From assembly GCF_003313505.1 (NCBI RefSeq), contig NZ_QMHO01000007.1, forward strand, positions 170,359 through 230,031: a stretch of DNA of 59,673 bases, given 5' to 3'. Below, in pieces: positions 27,514 to 35,893 of this stretch. The position numbers and the translations under genes were made by a program. This DNA comes from Pedobacter nanyangensis. Lineage in GTDB: Bacteria > Bacteroidota > Bacteroidia > Sphingobacteriales > Sphingobacteriaceae. Below the pieces are notes generated by a model. That model was given only the letters and a program-made list of their open reading frames with translations. It was not told where the DNA came from and did not search any database. How positions within the stretch are numbered: position 1 is the stretch's first letter; each line of letters begins with the position of its first letter.

Positions 27514-28830
27514 ATGAAAAAAATAGGAATTTTACTTACGGCTATTGCGTTATTAATGTTTGGCTGTAAAAAAACTGAAAACGTAGACAGGGAAATTGTA
27601 GGTTTAGGTGGCGATACCTGGCCTAAAACAGCTTTAGATACCTGGCTTTACGATACCTTTACCAAACCTTACAACATTGCGGTTAAATATCGCTGGGATG
27701 GAACAGAACAAGATCCAAACTTTACTTTGGTGCCGCCAAAGGTAGAGCAGGTAAAACCGCTGATGGAAATGGTAAATACAGCGTGGGTTCAGCCCTATGT
27801 TGACTTGATGGGAGCTAACTTTATCCGTACCTATGCGCCAAAAAACTATGTGCTTATCGGCAGCGTGCGCTACAACTCCGGCGGTACGGTTACTTTGGGC
27901 GAAGCTGGAGGAGGCATCAAGATCACTTTGTTTAATGTAAACAATTACGATGCTGCCAATAGGGCCGTATCTAAAAGGATACTAAAAACCATACACCACG
28001 AGTTTTCCCATATTCTGCACCAAACGGTGATGTTCCAGAAAGAATACCAGTACATTACCCCAAGCGGTTATACGGCTGATTGGAACAATGCCACTGGCTT
28101 TTATAACAAAGGCTTTATTTCGCAGTATGCACAGGCGGCACCTGAAGAAGATTTTGTAGAAATGATTGCCTTAATGATCACAGAAGGCCGGAACGGCTAT
28201 GAAGTACTTACCAGAAACATTACCGATGCTACGGCATTGGCCAGTGTACGCCAAAAGCAAACCATGGTAACCGCTTATTTAAAGCAAACCTGGAACGTTG
28301 ATATCGAAAGCATACAGGCAAAAGTACAAGCGGCCTTAAACCAACGTGCCCCAGAAAATGCTGGCGATTATTTCGCATTTGGAACAGACAAGTTGCCAAT
28401 CCTGACCATTGATCCGATTGCCAATCCAAATATGTCTGCGCCTTTTATCAGCATTTTTAACCAAACTTCAACCGGATTGGCCGGCGTTGGTGGAGCAGGT
28501 AGGATTTTGGATCAAATGGCCCTGATACGTACTTCGGCTACGCAAATGACCTTGAGGCTTTATTATAGAAACACTGCGGGCACGGCATTTACGGCAGATT
28601 TTGTGCACAATGTTACCAATAATACCAACGGAACTTTTTCGTTAACCTACGCCTCTAGGGATGCCAATGCTGACGTAATCGCTTCGGGCGTAACCAGCAT
28701 GACCAATTTCTTGTTAGGCAAACAATTTGGAGTTAAATATTACTACAACGCCAATAACACAAAGCAATATACAGGTGTTTACGATTTTAATAATCAAGAT
28801 ACTTATATGTACGGGTTTTTATCATATTAA
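27514..28830 (+). CDS. Substrate-import-associated zinc metallohydrolase lipoprotein
   Basis: The 438-residue lipoprotein starts at ATG 27514 (MKKIGILLT; a TTG two codons upstream is less likely) with a lipobox ending LMFGC. The zinc motif HEFSH (in TIHHEFSHILHQT) and a downstream Glu in AAPEEDFVEMIAL are present, as in the TIGR04549-type putative zinc-binding metallopeptidases that accompany SusC/SusD pairs. It likely hydrolyses a peptide or related ligand before uptake. It is co-transcribed with susD (18-base gap) and the DUF4302 gene (9-base gap). Confidence 0.88.
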   Translation: MKKIGILLTAIALLMFGCKKTENVDREIVGLGGDTWPKTALDTWLYDTFTKPYNIAVKYRWDGTEQDPNFTLVPPKVEQVKPLMEMVNTAWVQPYVDLMGANFIRTYAPKNYVLIGSVRYNSGGTVTLGEAGGGIKITLFNVNNYDAANRAVSKRILKTIHHEFSHILHQTVMFQKEYQYITPSGYTADWNNATGFYNKGFISQYAQAAPEEDFVEMIALMITEGRNGYEVLTRNITDATALASVRQKQTMVTAYLKQTWNVDIESIQAKVQAALNQRAPENAGDYFAFGTDKLPILTIDPIANPNMSAPFISIFNQTSTGLAGVGGAGRILDQMALIRTSATQMTLRLYYRNTAGTAFTADFVHNVTNNTNGTFSLTYASRDANADVIASGVTSMTNFLLGKQFGVKYYYNANNTKQYTGVYDFNNQDTYMYGFLSY

Positions 28831-28839
28831 TTTTTTGAA

Positions 28840-30156
28840 ATGAAAAAGCAACTTATTTATATAGCGCTTACCATGTTGGGTTTTGTGGTAGGCTGCAAGA
28901 AAGATGAAGATCCAAAATTGGAAGATCCAGATAAAAGGCTTACCGCCGAACTGGCAGCAAGACAGGCCGATTTACTGACGGCACCTAACGGATGGAGGGC
29001 GACAATCTATCCAAAGGGAGGAAAAGGTTTCATGTACTATTTGAAATTTAATGCCGATGGAACCGTAAAAATGCTTTCAGATTTTAATGCTACCACTTCA
29101 ACGGTACTGGCCGAAAGCACCTATCGATTAAAGGCACTGATGAGGCCAACATTGATTTTCGACGGTTATAATTACATCCATTTGCCGGCAGATCCCAATG
29201 GATCAGTAAGCGGTGGCAGTAATGCAACAGGTTTAGCTTCTGATTTTGAATTTGCATTTACCAAAACAACTGCAGATAGCATTTATTTTGATGGCATATT
29301 CAACGGAAACAAGTTCATTATGTCTAAATTGACGGCAGCAGATGAACAAAAGTTTTTGGCAGGTGCCCTAAAGCCATTCATGGATGATGCAACAGCTGCC
29401 ACCTCTAATAAAATCCTTTTTATACTATTGGATGGAAAGCAAATCCCCGTGTCTATATCGATTTCAAATAAATCGATTAGCATAGCGGGTAAAACCAGTT
29501 CGCCTTTTGCATTTAAACTGGATGGCTTAGAACTAAAATCACCACTCAAAATCAATAATTATACCTTTGATAGGGTATATTGGGACGATGTGAACAAGCA
29601 ATTTTATTTCTTAAACGGAACCACCAAAATCATTATCGAAATTTCACCGTCGCCATTACCGTTGGAAGAAACGCCTGAACTGCATACTTTGTTGGCAAGT
29701 CGTTGGAATTCTTTGCTGATCAATATGAGCACTATGCCAGATCAGTCAGCCTCCTTTAAAACAGCTTACAACACTGCAAATACAAGCCTGGGTACCTTGG
29801 GCGGTGCCGGAAGATACATCGAATACATCACCATTTTATTTAATACCAACGGCACCATCAACTTCCAAATTAGGTATAGAAATCCGTCGAGCCCTAACTC
29901 GTTTTTCTTGGCCGATTTCAATTATACCATGAACTTGAATGCCGCCACAGGGGTAGCTACTTTTACACAATTGGGTACGCCTTCGGGTAATGCGGCTACC
30001 ATAGCCACCTATGTAGTTGCTTTACGAAACTATATCGCAAACAATTCGTTTAAAATTGCCTACATCTCGGCAGCAGCTCCAGCTGGCGCTAAAGTAGGTG
30101 GTTTCTTAGGCCAAAGTAATCCTGCATCGTTTTTCTATGGAACGCTCAGTCAGTAG
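28840..30156 (+). CDS. DUF4302 lipoprotein
   Basis: The 438-residue lipoprotein has a lipobox ending GFVVGC. The N-terminal part (LLTAPNGWRATIYPKGGKG, then YYLKFNADGTVKMLSDFNA) matches DUF4302. The function of this family is unknown; members co-occur with SusCD and the zinc metallohydrolase seen upstream. Predicted secreted and surface-anchored. The C-terminal 150 residues resemble the C-terminal region of the preceding lipoprotein (LAGVGGAGRILDQMAL there, LGTLGGAGRYIEYITI here), suggesting a shared terminal domain. It is the last gene of the operon. Confidence 0.85.
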   Translation: MKKQLIYIALTMLGFVVGCKKDEDPKLEDPDKRLTAELAARQADLLTAPNGWRATIYPKGGKGFMYYLKFNADGTVKMLSDFNATTSTVLAESTYRLKALMRPTLIFDGYNYIHLPADPNGSVSGGSNATGLASDFEFAFTKTTADSIYFDGIFNGNKFIMSKLTAADEQKFLAGALKPFMDDATAATSNKILFILLDGKQIPVSISISNKSISIAGKTSSPFAFKLDGLELKSPLKINNYTFDRVYWDDVNKQFYFLNGTTKIIIEISPSPLPLEETPELHTLLASRWNSLLINMSTMPDQSASFKTAYNTANTSLGTLGGAGRYIEYITILFNTNGTINFQIRYRNPSSPNSFFLADFNYTMNLNAATGVATFTQLGTPSGNAATIATYVVALRNYIANNSFKIAYISAAAPAGAKVGGFLGQSNPASFFYGTLSQ

Positions 30157-30188
30157 AGGGTTTTGTGAGTTAGAGTAATAGTTAATTA

Positions 30189-30219
30189 AACAGCTTGGTT
30201 AATGGCCAAGCTGTTTTTT
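30189..30219 (+). terminator. Terminator of the SusCD operon
   Basis: AACAGCTTGG (30189-30198) pairs perfectly with CCAAGCTGTT (30205-30214), followed by TTTT. Confidence 0.85.
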
Positions 30220-30285
30220 AAAATCATAATTTATTTATAACAAGCTCTGTATTAATCTTTTCACTTAAATTAACGGTAAAATATT

Positions 30286-30412
30286 ATGAAACAAAAACGT
30301 CTAATTTTTTTCGCAATTATGGTTATTGCCTAGTAGTTTTTCCTCGTATGAAAGGCATAATTTTTTGTTGTATATCCAAAATGGCCAAGTAGTTGGTCCT
30401 TACGGCCTATAA
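30286..30412 (+). pseudogene. Frameshifted small secreted peptide gene
   Basis: An ATG at 30286 opens a signal-peptide-like frame (MKQKRLIFFAIMVIA) that stops at 30331. In the +1 frame, from 30329 to 30412, the sequence reads PSSFSSYERHNF, then LLYIQNGQVVGPYGL and a stop. Removing one C at 30329-30330, or changing the length of the 7-T run at 30305-30311, joins both into one peptide of about 41 residues with signal and mature part. It may be a decayed gene, a sequencing error or slippage-controlled expression. I know no function for this peptide. Confidence 0.5.
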
Positions 30413-30455
30413 TTTGAACAAAGTTTGTTCAAGAATCACTTTATTTGTTTTCCTC

Positions 30456-30857
30456 ATGATCAACATTAAATTTAAAAGAAGTAAATACAAATTTGGAACT
30501 TATTGGACCGGCCCAATATTTTTACTACTGGGCATTTCCTATTTTGTAACGGAGCAAGTATACCAATGGAACCATTATGCTTACCTGTTTGTTGGCGTTG
30601 GTACAACGCTATTCCTTATTTTCGATAAGCAAGCTAATTATATTGCCATTGATAATGATAAACTTGTCATCAATGGATTATGGACCCGTTGGCTTTATTT
30701 AAAAGACATTACTGGTTTCGAAATCAATGGTGATCACTTGAAAATTTCTAAAAACAATCGAGAGATAAATATTGATCTTTCTTTAATCACAGAAGCCTCT
30801 AAAACAGAACTGATTTCTTTTTTGGAAGAACTTAGGCCAGTGAAGTCAAATCATTAG
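30456..30857 (+). CDS. Hypothetical PH-like membrane protein
   Basis: The 133-residue protein has two membrane helices (about 18-34 and 40-60) followed by a soluble domain of about 70 residues with the pattern of bacterial PH-like domains (YIAIDNDKLVINGLWTRW, then LKDITGFEIN). I chose ATG 30456 (MINIKFKRSKYKFG); the frame continues upstream with a TTG at 30393 that overlaps the broken peptide gene. The function is unknown and the neighbours are unrelated. Confidence 0.6.
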   Translation: MINIKFKRSKYKFGTYWTGPIFLLLGISYFVTEQVYQWNHYAYLFVGVGTTLFLIFDKQANYIAIDNDKLVINGLWTRWLYLKDITGFEINGDHLKISKNNREINIDLSLITEASKTELISFLEELRPVKSNH

Positions 30858-30906
30858 TGTGGTATTCTTTTACCTAAAAATGAAATAACTTGTGCCAATT
30901 TTACTT

Positions 30907-30914
30907 TAAATTTG
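30907..30914 (+). promoter_or_regulatory. -7 box upstream of the small CxxC protein gene
   Basis: TAAATTTG matches TAnnTTTG and lies 5 bases before the ATG at 30919, with TTG at 30890. The transcript would be leaderless or nearly so. Confidence 0.45.
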
Positions 30915-30918
30915 AGGC

Positions 30919-31164
30919 ATGAAAAAAATACTGGCCATATTACTTTTCTTTTTCACGGTGCTGATCTTTAGCCCCCAAGCCAAAGCCCAATGTGCAATGT
31001 GTACTGCAAATGCCGAAATGGGTGTAAAGAATGGCAATACACAAACTAAAGGTTTAAACTCTGGCGTTTTGTATTTGCTGGCCATTCCATTTTTATTAGC
31101 GGGTGGTGTAGGCGTAATTTGGTACACCAACTTCCGTAAAAAAGATACTAGTCCGCTGGCCTAG
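30919..31164 (+). CDS. Small secreted/membrane protein with CAMC motif
   Basis: The 81-residue protein has a signal peptide (cleavage near AKAQ-C), a CAMC motif just after it, and one C-terminal membrane helix (about 50-69) with a basic tail. It is conserved-looking and typical for Bacteroidota, but no function is known to me. The Cys pair could bind metal or be redox active. Confidence 0.7.
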   Translation: MKKILAILLFFFTVLIFSPQAKAQCAMCTANAEMGVKNGNTQTKGLNSGVLYLLAIPFLLAGGVGVIWYTNFRKKDTSPLA

Positions 31165-31309
31165 TTACTACTGTTAAATACCTTTAAAATTTCCTTAAAC
31201 AAAGATTAATTTGCTACATTGGCATCAATGGCTAATGCGATGATTTATGTTTAAACCACCGTCATTTTTTGACGGCAGCTTCATCACAAATGAAATAGAA
31301 TCTAAACAG

Positions 31310-31969
31310 ATGAAAAAATCCACTTTTGATTTCCTGAGGGAACTGGCTAACAATAACAACCGCGAATGGTTTGCAAAAAACAAAAACCTTTATGAAGAGG
31401 CCAAAGCCGATCTTTTTGCTTTGATAGCTCCGCTAATTAAGGAACTTTCCGCCATTGACCCCGAGTTTTCGGCAGATACCGAACCCAAAAAATGCTTGTT
31501 GCGTATTTACAGGGATATTCGTTTTAGTCCAAACAAAGCGCCCTACAAAAAGAACTACGGGATTGCCTTTGATGTAAAGGGATATGGCCCAACCACGCCT
31601 AGTTACTATCTGCACTTAGAACCAGGAAGCTGTTTCTTTGGCGCTGGATTTTGGATGCCCGAGAGCAAGGTGGTGAAAAGCATTAGAGAGGAAATCGATT
31701 ACAGTGCCGATGAATTCTTAGCAGTGGTTAACAACAAGGACTACAAAGCATTATTCGCGTTAAGCAAAGAAGATAGCCTGAAAAAAGCCCCAAAAGGATA
31801 TGAAATAGATCATCCGATGATTGAGTATTTGAAATTGAAAAGCTTTATTTCCATCTATCCGCTAAAGGAAGAAGACTTTTATCAAAAGGATATCGTGGAA
31901 AAGTTGAAAAAAGCATTCCATACCATTCAACCTTTCATTTTATTTTTGCGCAAAGCAGTAGATCAGTAA
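31310..31969 (+). CDS. DUF2461 family protein
   Basis: The 219-residue cytosolic protein starts at MKKSTFDFLRELANNN; the longer frame from 31247 has an unrelated N-terminus. It matches the DUF2461/TIGR02453 pattern: NNREWFAKNKNLYEEAK, then LLRIYRDIRFSPNKAPYKK and a C-terminal FYQKDIVEKLKKAF. Function unknown. Confidence 0.85.
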   Translation: MKKSTFDFLRELANNNNREWFAKNKNLYEEAKADLFALIAPLIKELSAIDPEFSADTEPKKCLLRIYRDIRFSPNKAPYKKNYGIAFDVKGYGPTTPSYYLHLEPGSCFFGAGFWMPESKVVKSIREEIDYSADEFLAVVNNKDYKALFALSKEDSLKKAPKGYEIDHPMIEYLKLKSFISIYPLKEEDFYQKDIVEKLKKAFHTIQPFILFLRKAVDQ

Positions 31970-32000
31970 CACCTTAAAACATACATTGATAAATACACAA

Positions 32001-32843
32001 ATGAGGAAATTCAATTTTTTAGTTGCCCTTTTTTTAGTTATCGCCACGCTAAGTTCGTGCGTGGTGCTTTCTACCAAAAAATATAAATCGCTTTTAGCCA
32101 AGCAAGATTCCCTTAATACCGGATGGAACAGCTCGCAATTGCAGAATGAAAGTTTAGAGCAGCGCATTAAACGCCTACAAGCCGATACCGCATCGCTGAA
32201 CAGTCAGCTAGCGGCACTTAACCAGCGCTACAGCGATTTGGATGCTAATTACAGCAAATTGAGGAGCAACAGTTCATCAGAAATTAACAAGCTGAACGAA
32301 AACCTGAAAAAGCGTGAACAACGACTAAAAGAGGTAGAAGAAGTATTGCGCAAACGCGATGAAGCCACCAACCAATTGAGAGCTAAATTGCAACAGGCAC
32401 TACTTGGTTTCACTAAAAACGGCCTAACGGTAGAAGTTAAAAACGGAAAAGTTTATGTTTCCCTAACGGATAAATTATTGTTCCCATCGGGAAGTATCAT
32501 TATCGACGAAAGAGGAAAACAAGCATTAACCCAATTGGCCGAAGTATTGAAGCAACAGCCAGAAATTAACATTGCCGTAGAAGGTCATACCGACTCGCAG
32601 CGCATCAACAATTTAGGTCAGATTAAAGATAACTGGGATTTAAGTGTATTACGGGCAACCTCTGTGGTACGTTTCCTTACCGAAGAGCAAAAGGTAGAAA
32701 GTGTAAGAATGACCGCAACAGGTAAGGGACAATATCAGCCTTTGGCCGAAAATACCAATGCCGAAGGCAGAAGCAAAAACCGAAGAATTGAAATTGTACT
32801 TTCTCCAAAATTGGACGAACTGTACGATTTGATTAAACAGTAA
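32001..32843 (+). CDS. OmpA-family lipoprotein with coiled coil
   Basis: The 280-residue lipoprotein starts at ATG 32001 (MRKFNFLVA) with a lipobox ending LSSC. Residues about 40-125 form a strongly heptad-patterned coiled coil (QLAALNQRYSDLDANYSKL and on). The C-terminal OmpA domain contains VEGHTDSQRINNLG and NRRIEIVLSP, the peptidoglycan-binding signature. It probably links the outer membrane to the cell wall. Confidence 0.92.
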   Translation: MRKFNFLVALFLVIATLSSCVVLSTKKYKSLLAKQDSLNTGWNSSQLQNESLEQRIKRLQADTASLNSQLAALNQRYSDLDANYSKLRSNSSSEINKLNENLKKREQRLKEVEEVLRKRDEATNQLRAKLQQALLGFTKNGLTVEVKNGKVYVSLTDKLLFPSGSIIIDERGKQALTQLAEVLKQQPEINIAVEGHTDSQRINNLGQIKDNWDLSVLRATSVVRFLTEEQKVESVRMTATGKGQYQPLAENTNAEGRSKNRRIEIVLSPKLDELYDLIKQ

Positions 32844-32846
32844 TTA

Positions 32847-32893
32847 AGACTTACGAAGTTTTTAAGCTATTCAAATTTAAACTTCGTAAGTCT
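32847..32893 (+). terminator. Perfect 15-bp inverted repeat after the OmpA gene
   Basis: AGACTTACGAAGTTT (32847-32861) is exactly inverted at 32879-32893 with a 17-base loop. There is no strong T tract. It belongs with the related ACTTCCGAAGT hairpin at 42828-42856. Confidence 0.6.
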
Positions 32894-32916
32894 ATAGAAA
32901 AATAAAAGAGGCTATA

Positions 32917-32962
32917 AAAAAGCCACAGATACACAGATTTGATTTGTGCATTTGTGGCTTTT
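32917..32962. terminator. Bidirectional terminator between ompA-like and rmlC
   Basis: AAAAGCCACA pairs with TGTGGCTTTT, flanked by A and T runs, between convergent genes. Confidence 0.65.
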
Positions 32963-32986
32963 ATAATTGATGACGTTGATAATCGG

Positions 32987-33541
32987 TTAAAATGGTGATT
33001 GTAGTGATGCAAAATCACTTAACACTAAATCTTTGTCAGACAAAGAAAACTCCTTAGTGTCCAGATAGGCTGCCCAATCAATGTTGATGGTGGGGTCATT
33101 CCACATAATGCCTATTTCCGAATCCTTATCATAGTAATTGCTTACCTTATAGGTGAAGATCGTATCATCCTCTAAAGTTAAAAATCCGTGTAAAAAGCCA
33201 GGTGGTACCCATAATTGTTTGTGGTTTTCACCACTTAATTCAATGGCAAAATGCTGCCCGTAAGTAGGAGAGTTTTTTCTAATATCTACGGCAACATCAA
33301 CCACACGGCCTTGTATTACCCTTACCAGTTTGCCCTGTGCAAATGGGTTTGCCTGGGCATGTAAACCGCGTAAAGTTCCTTTTTTGGAAAAGGATTGGTT
33401 GTCCTGTACAAAAGTGACGTTAATACCAGCTTGTTCAAAAAAACGTTGATTAAAGCTCTCGTAAAAATAGCCCCTGCTATCTTGCCAAAGCTTAGGCTCA
33501 ATGACAAAGAGATCTTTTATTGGGGTTTCTATTAAGTTCAT
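32987..33541 (-). CDS. rfbC: dTDP-4-dehydrorhamnose 3,5-epimerase
   Basis: The 184-residue RmlC cupin contains LRGLHAQ with the catalytic His, VVDVAVDIRKNSPTYGQ, and LWVPPGFLHGFLTLEDD. WNDPTINIDW near the C-terminus is the family signature. It epimerises dTDP-4-keto-6-deoxyglucose in dTDP-rhamnose synthesis. The other rml genes are not in the window. It lies 4 bases downstream of the DUF4286 gene and probably shares its transcript. Confidence 0.95.
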   Translation of the reverse strand: MNLIETPIKDLFVIEPKLWQDSRGYFYESFNQRFFEQAGINVTFVQDNQSFSKKGTLRGLHAQANPFAQGKLVRVIQGRVVDVAVDIRKNSPTYGQHFAIELSGENHKQLWVPPGFLHGFLTLEDDTIFTYKVSNYYDKDSEIGIMWNDPTINIDWAAYLDTKEFSLSDKDLVLSDFASLQSPF

Positions 33542-33545
33542 AAAT

Positions 33546-33848
33546 TTATCCTACAAATTCCATTAAAGTGCTAAAGGTAACCAGCTTGTTGGGGTAGCGG
33601 TTGTACATTTCGGCAATAAACAATTGCTCGTGCAAGTCTAAAAAGGTTTGATGGCGGGCTTGGTCTTCCGCAATGAATTGGATACAATAGCTGAGCCCCT
33701 CGTTGGGCGAATCCACAATCTTCAACAGCCGATAGGAAACAAAGCATTCTGTTGCCATCAATTGCTCAATGTGGCTTTCCGTCATCCATTGCAGCCAATC
33801 GGGCGCCGAAGCTTCTTCGATAATTACGGTTACATTAAATAATAGCAT
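33546..33848 (-). CDS. DUF4286 family protein
   Basis: The 100-residue cytosolic protein starts at MLLFNVTVIIEE (33848), with five extra codons possible upstream. The pattern WLQWMTESHIEQLMAT and a C-terminal FLDLHEQLFIAEMYNRYPN fits DUF4286, a ferredoxin-like-fold family of unknown function. It is sandwiched between a TPR gene and rmlC on the same strand. Confidence 0.85.
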   Translation of the reverse strand: MLLFNVTVIIEEASAPDWLQWMTESHIEQLMATECFVSYRLLKIVDSPNEGLSYCIQFIAEDQARHQTFLDLHEQLFIAEMYNRYPNKLVTFSTLMEFVG

Positions 33849-33863
33849 GTGGCAAAGATACAC

Positions 33864-35672
33864 TTAAGCCCCCAAATTATCCCCACGGATATTGCGGTAT
33901 CTTTTTCTGGCCTCGGTGTTCAGCATGCTGCCCGGAAAGTCGGTAATCAACTGCTGGTATAATTTTTTGGCCCCCTCTATGTTTTTCAGCTGGTGCTCGT
34001 AAATATCCGCTAGCGTAAATATCGCATCGTCAATCCAAATACTGGTCGTATGATTGGCAATCAGTTGCTTTAGGTTTTCCTCGGCTTTCACAAAATCATG
34101 GGTTTTAATAAAGATTTTGGCTTTGGACATCAGTACATCGTCGGCCAGGCTATTGTTTGGAAATGCAAGATCAATACTATCCAATTTTTTGATTGCTGCG
34201 GCATTGTTGTTGACGAACTGGAGCATTTCAGCATCTGCATACATCATCAGGGCCAAACTGTCGTTTTTGCTTTGCAGGTTATCGGAAATCAAAAGGCTTA
34301 GGTTGAGGGCGTCGTTAGCCATCAGCTGCGAAGTGGAGGCTTTAAGCACGTCGGCCTGTGATTTGGCATATTTAAAATTGCCTTGGTAGAAAGATAGTCG
34401 TGCCGATCGGAAACGAGCCTCGCTAGCTACCGGAAGATTTTCATATTGCTTGGCAACCTGTTCATAAACCAGCAAGGCCTCCCAAGGCTGTTTGTTCAGC
34501 ACATAAATGTCGCCCAAATCTATTTTTACCTCGCCTAGTTCCATTGCTGGTAAACCTGGCACTTTTAATGCCTGTTCTAAGGTTTTTTCTGCATCGGGTA
34601 GGTTGTTTAGGTAGTAGGCTTGTAGGTAAGATAGTTTTTTAAGGGCAAAAATGGTTTGGTTGCTAATCCCATACTGACTAATTACCAGTGCAAATTCCTC
34701 TGCCAGCGCTTTAACGGCTGTTTGATCTATTTTTCCCTGCATGGCCAGTTCGTATTTGGCATTAATAAGCTGTATTTTTGCAGGTAGGTAAAGCTCTTGC
34801 TCAGGCCCTTTGCTGAGCAGGTACTCATAAGCTTTGATGGCCGTTGAAAAAGCCTTGTTGGCTACAAAAGTATTGGCCGTATTAAAAATCAAATCGCTGG
34901 CATTCTTAGCTCTTTTATCTTGCGCAATAAGCTGCCGCAAGGCCATTTCATACTGCTGTTGCTGGATATATTGCCAAATCAGGAGCTCGGTATAAATTTC
35001 ATTTTGAGGGTCTTTTTGTATCTTTTTGAGCAAAGCAGATTGGAGCAGCTGATAGTCGCTGTTGCCTTCAAAAATGTTCGATAGTACGCTTTGTGCTTGT
35101 GGCACCAATTGCGGATTGGAAGGAAGTGCATGGATATATTCATCGATCAACGCCTGTTTGTCCTTCTTAAACCTATAGATACTTAAGAGCTCAAACGTAA
35201 AGAGCTGCTCGTCGCCAAGTACTTTGCGTCCCTGTAAAAACGTGTTAACGGCCATATCATAAGCTTCGAACCGGTAAAAAGCATTGGCAAGTTCCCTAAA
35301 CTGAAATTCGTTTTTGGGTACATTTTGGATCGCGGTATAATAAATTTTGTTGGCCTCCGGAGTTTTGCCCAGCTCCTGATAAATGCGCCCCAGGGCTATT
35401 TGGTAATTGAGCTTTTGCGGCCATTGCTTGATCAATTTTTTAACCAGAATTTCGGCCTCATCGTACTTTTTAATTTTAAGTAAAGCCGTATAATAGAGAT
35501 CAAAATACCCATCATTCCCGGTGCTTTTAAAAAGTTTTTCGAGCAACGAGGCCGCTTTCGCATAATCTGCCTGCTGATAGTACTGATAGGCCAGTGCTTC
35601 ATCTATATTTTGCTGCCCAAAACTGGAAATATAGTAGCAGCAGCCAAGAAGTAATAACATCAGACGTTTCAT
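33864..35672 (-). CDS. Secreted tetratricopeptide repeat protein
   Basis: The 602-residue protein starts at MKRLMLLLLGCC with a signal peptide (cleavage near SFGQ). It consists of TPR-like helix pairs along the whole length, for example ALAYQYYQQADYAKAASLLE, KLNYQIALGRIYQELGKTPE and WIDDAIFTLADIYEHQLKN. It probably acts as a periplasmic scaffold; the partner is unknown. It is first in a three-gene operon with DUF4286 and rmlC. Confidence 0.85.
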   Translation of the reverse strand: MKRLMLLLLGCCYYISSFGQQNIDEALAYQYYQQADYAKAASLLEKLFKSTGNDGYFDLYYTALLKIKKYDEAEILVKKLIKQWPQKLNYQIALGRIYQELGKTPEANKIYYTAIQNVPKNEFQFRELANAFYRFEAYDMAVNTFLQGRKVLGDEQLFTFELLSIYRFKKDKQALIDEYIHALPSNPQLVPQAQSVLSNIFEGNSDYQLLQSALLKKIQKDPQNEIYTELLIWQYIQQQQYEMALRQLIAQDKRAKNASDLIFNTANTFVANKAFSTAIKAYEYLLSKGPEQELYLPAKIQLINAKYELAMQGKIDQTAVKALAEEFALVISQYGISNQTIFALKKLSYLQAYYLNNLPDAEKTLEQALKVPGLPAMELGEVKIDLGDIYVLNKQPWEALLVYEQVAKQYENLPVASEARFRSARLSFYQGNFKYAKSQADVLKASTSQLMANDALNLSLLISDNLQSKNDSLALMMYADAEMLQFVNNNAAAIKKLDSIDLAFPNNSLADDVLMSKAKIFIKTHDFVKAEENLKQLIANHTTSIWIDDAIFTLADIYEHQLKNIEGAKKLYQQLITDFPGSMLNTEARKRYRNIRGDNLGA

Positions 35673-35881
35673 GGGCATCTTTTTCGCTAATTGCTAAAAT
35701 TAAATTTTTTAAGCTTATAATTACGCATTGAATATAAAATAACGTTGGGCGCCGTACTGTATTTTAAATGTTACGGTGTATTTTCCGTAAAATGCCAAAT
35801 AGTTATTTTATTTGAATGTAAACTAGCCTTTGAAATAAGTAACAATATTAATGCTAATAGCCCAACGGCTATAGGGTTGTG

Positions 35882-35889
35882 TAATTTTG
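35882..35889 (+). promoter_or_regulatory. -7 box upstream of the S9-like/sensor-kinase operon
   Basis: TAATTTTG matches TAnnTTTG and ends only 4 bases before the ATG, so the transcript is predicted to be leaderless or to start translation at the second ATG (35897). Confidence 0.5.
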
Positions 35890-35893
35890 CGAC

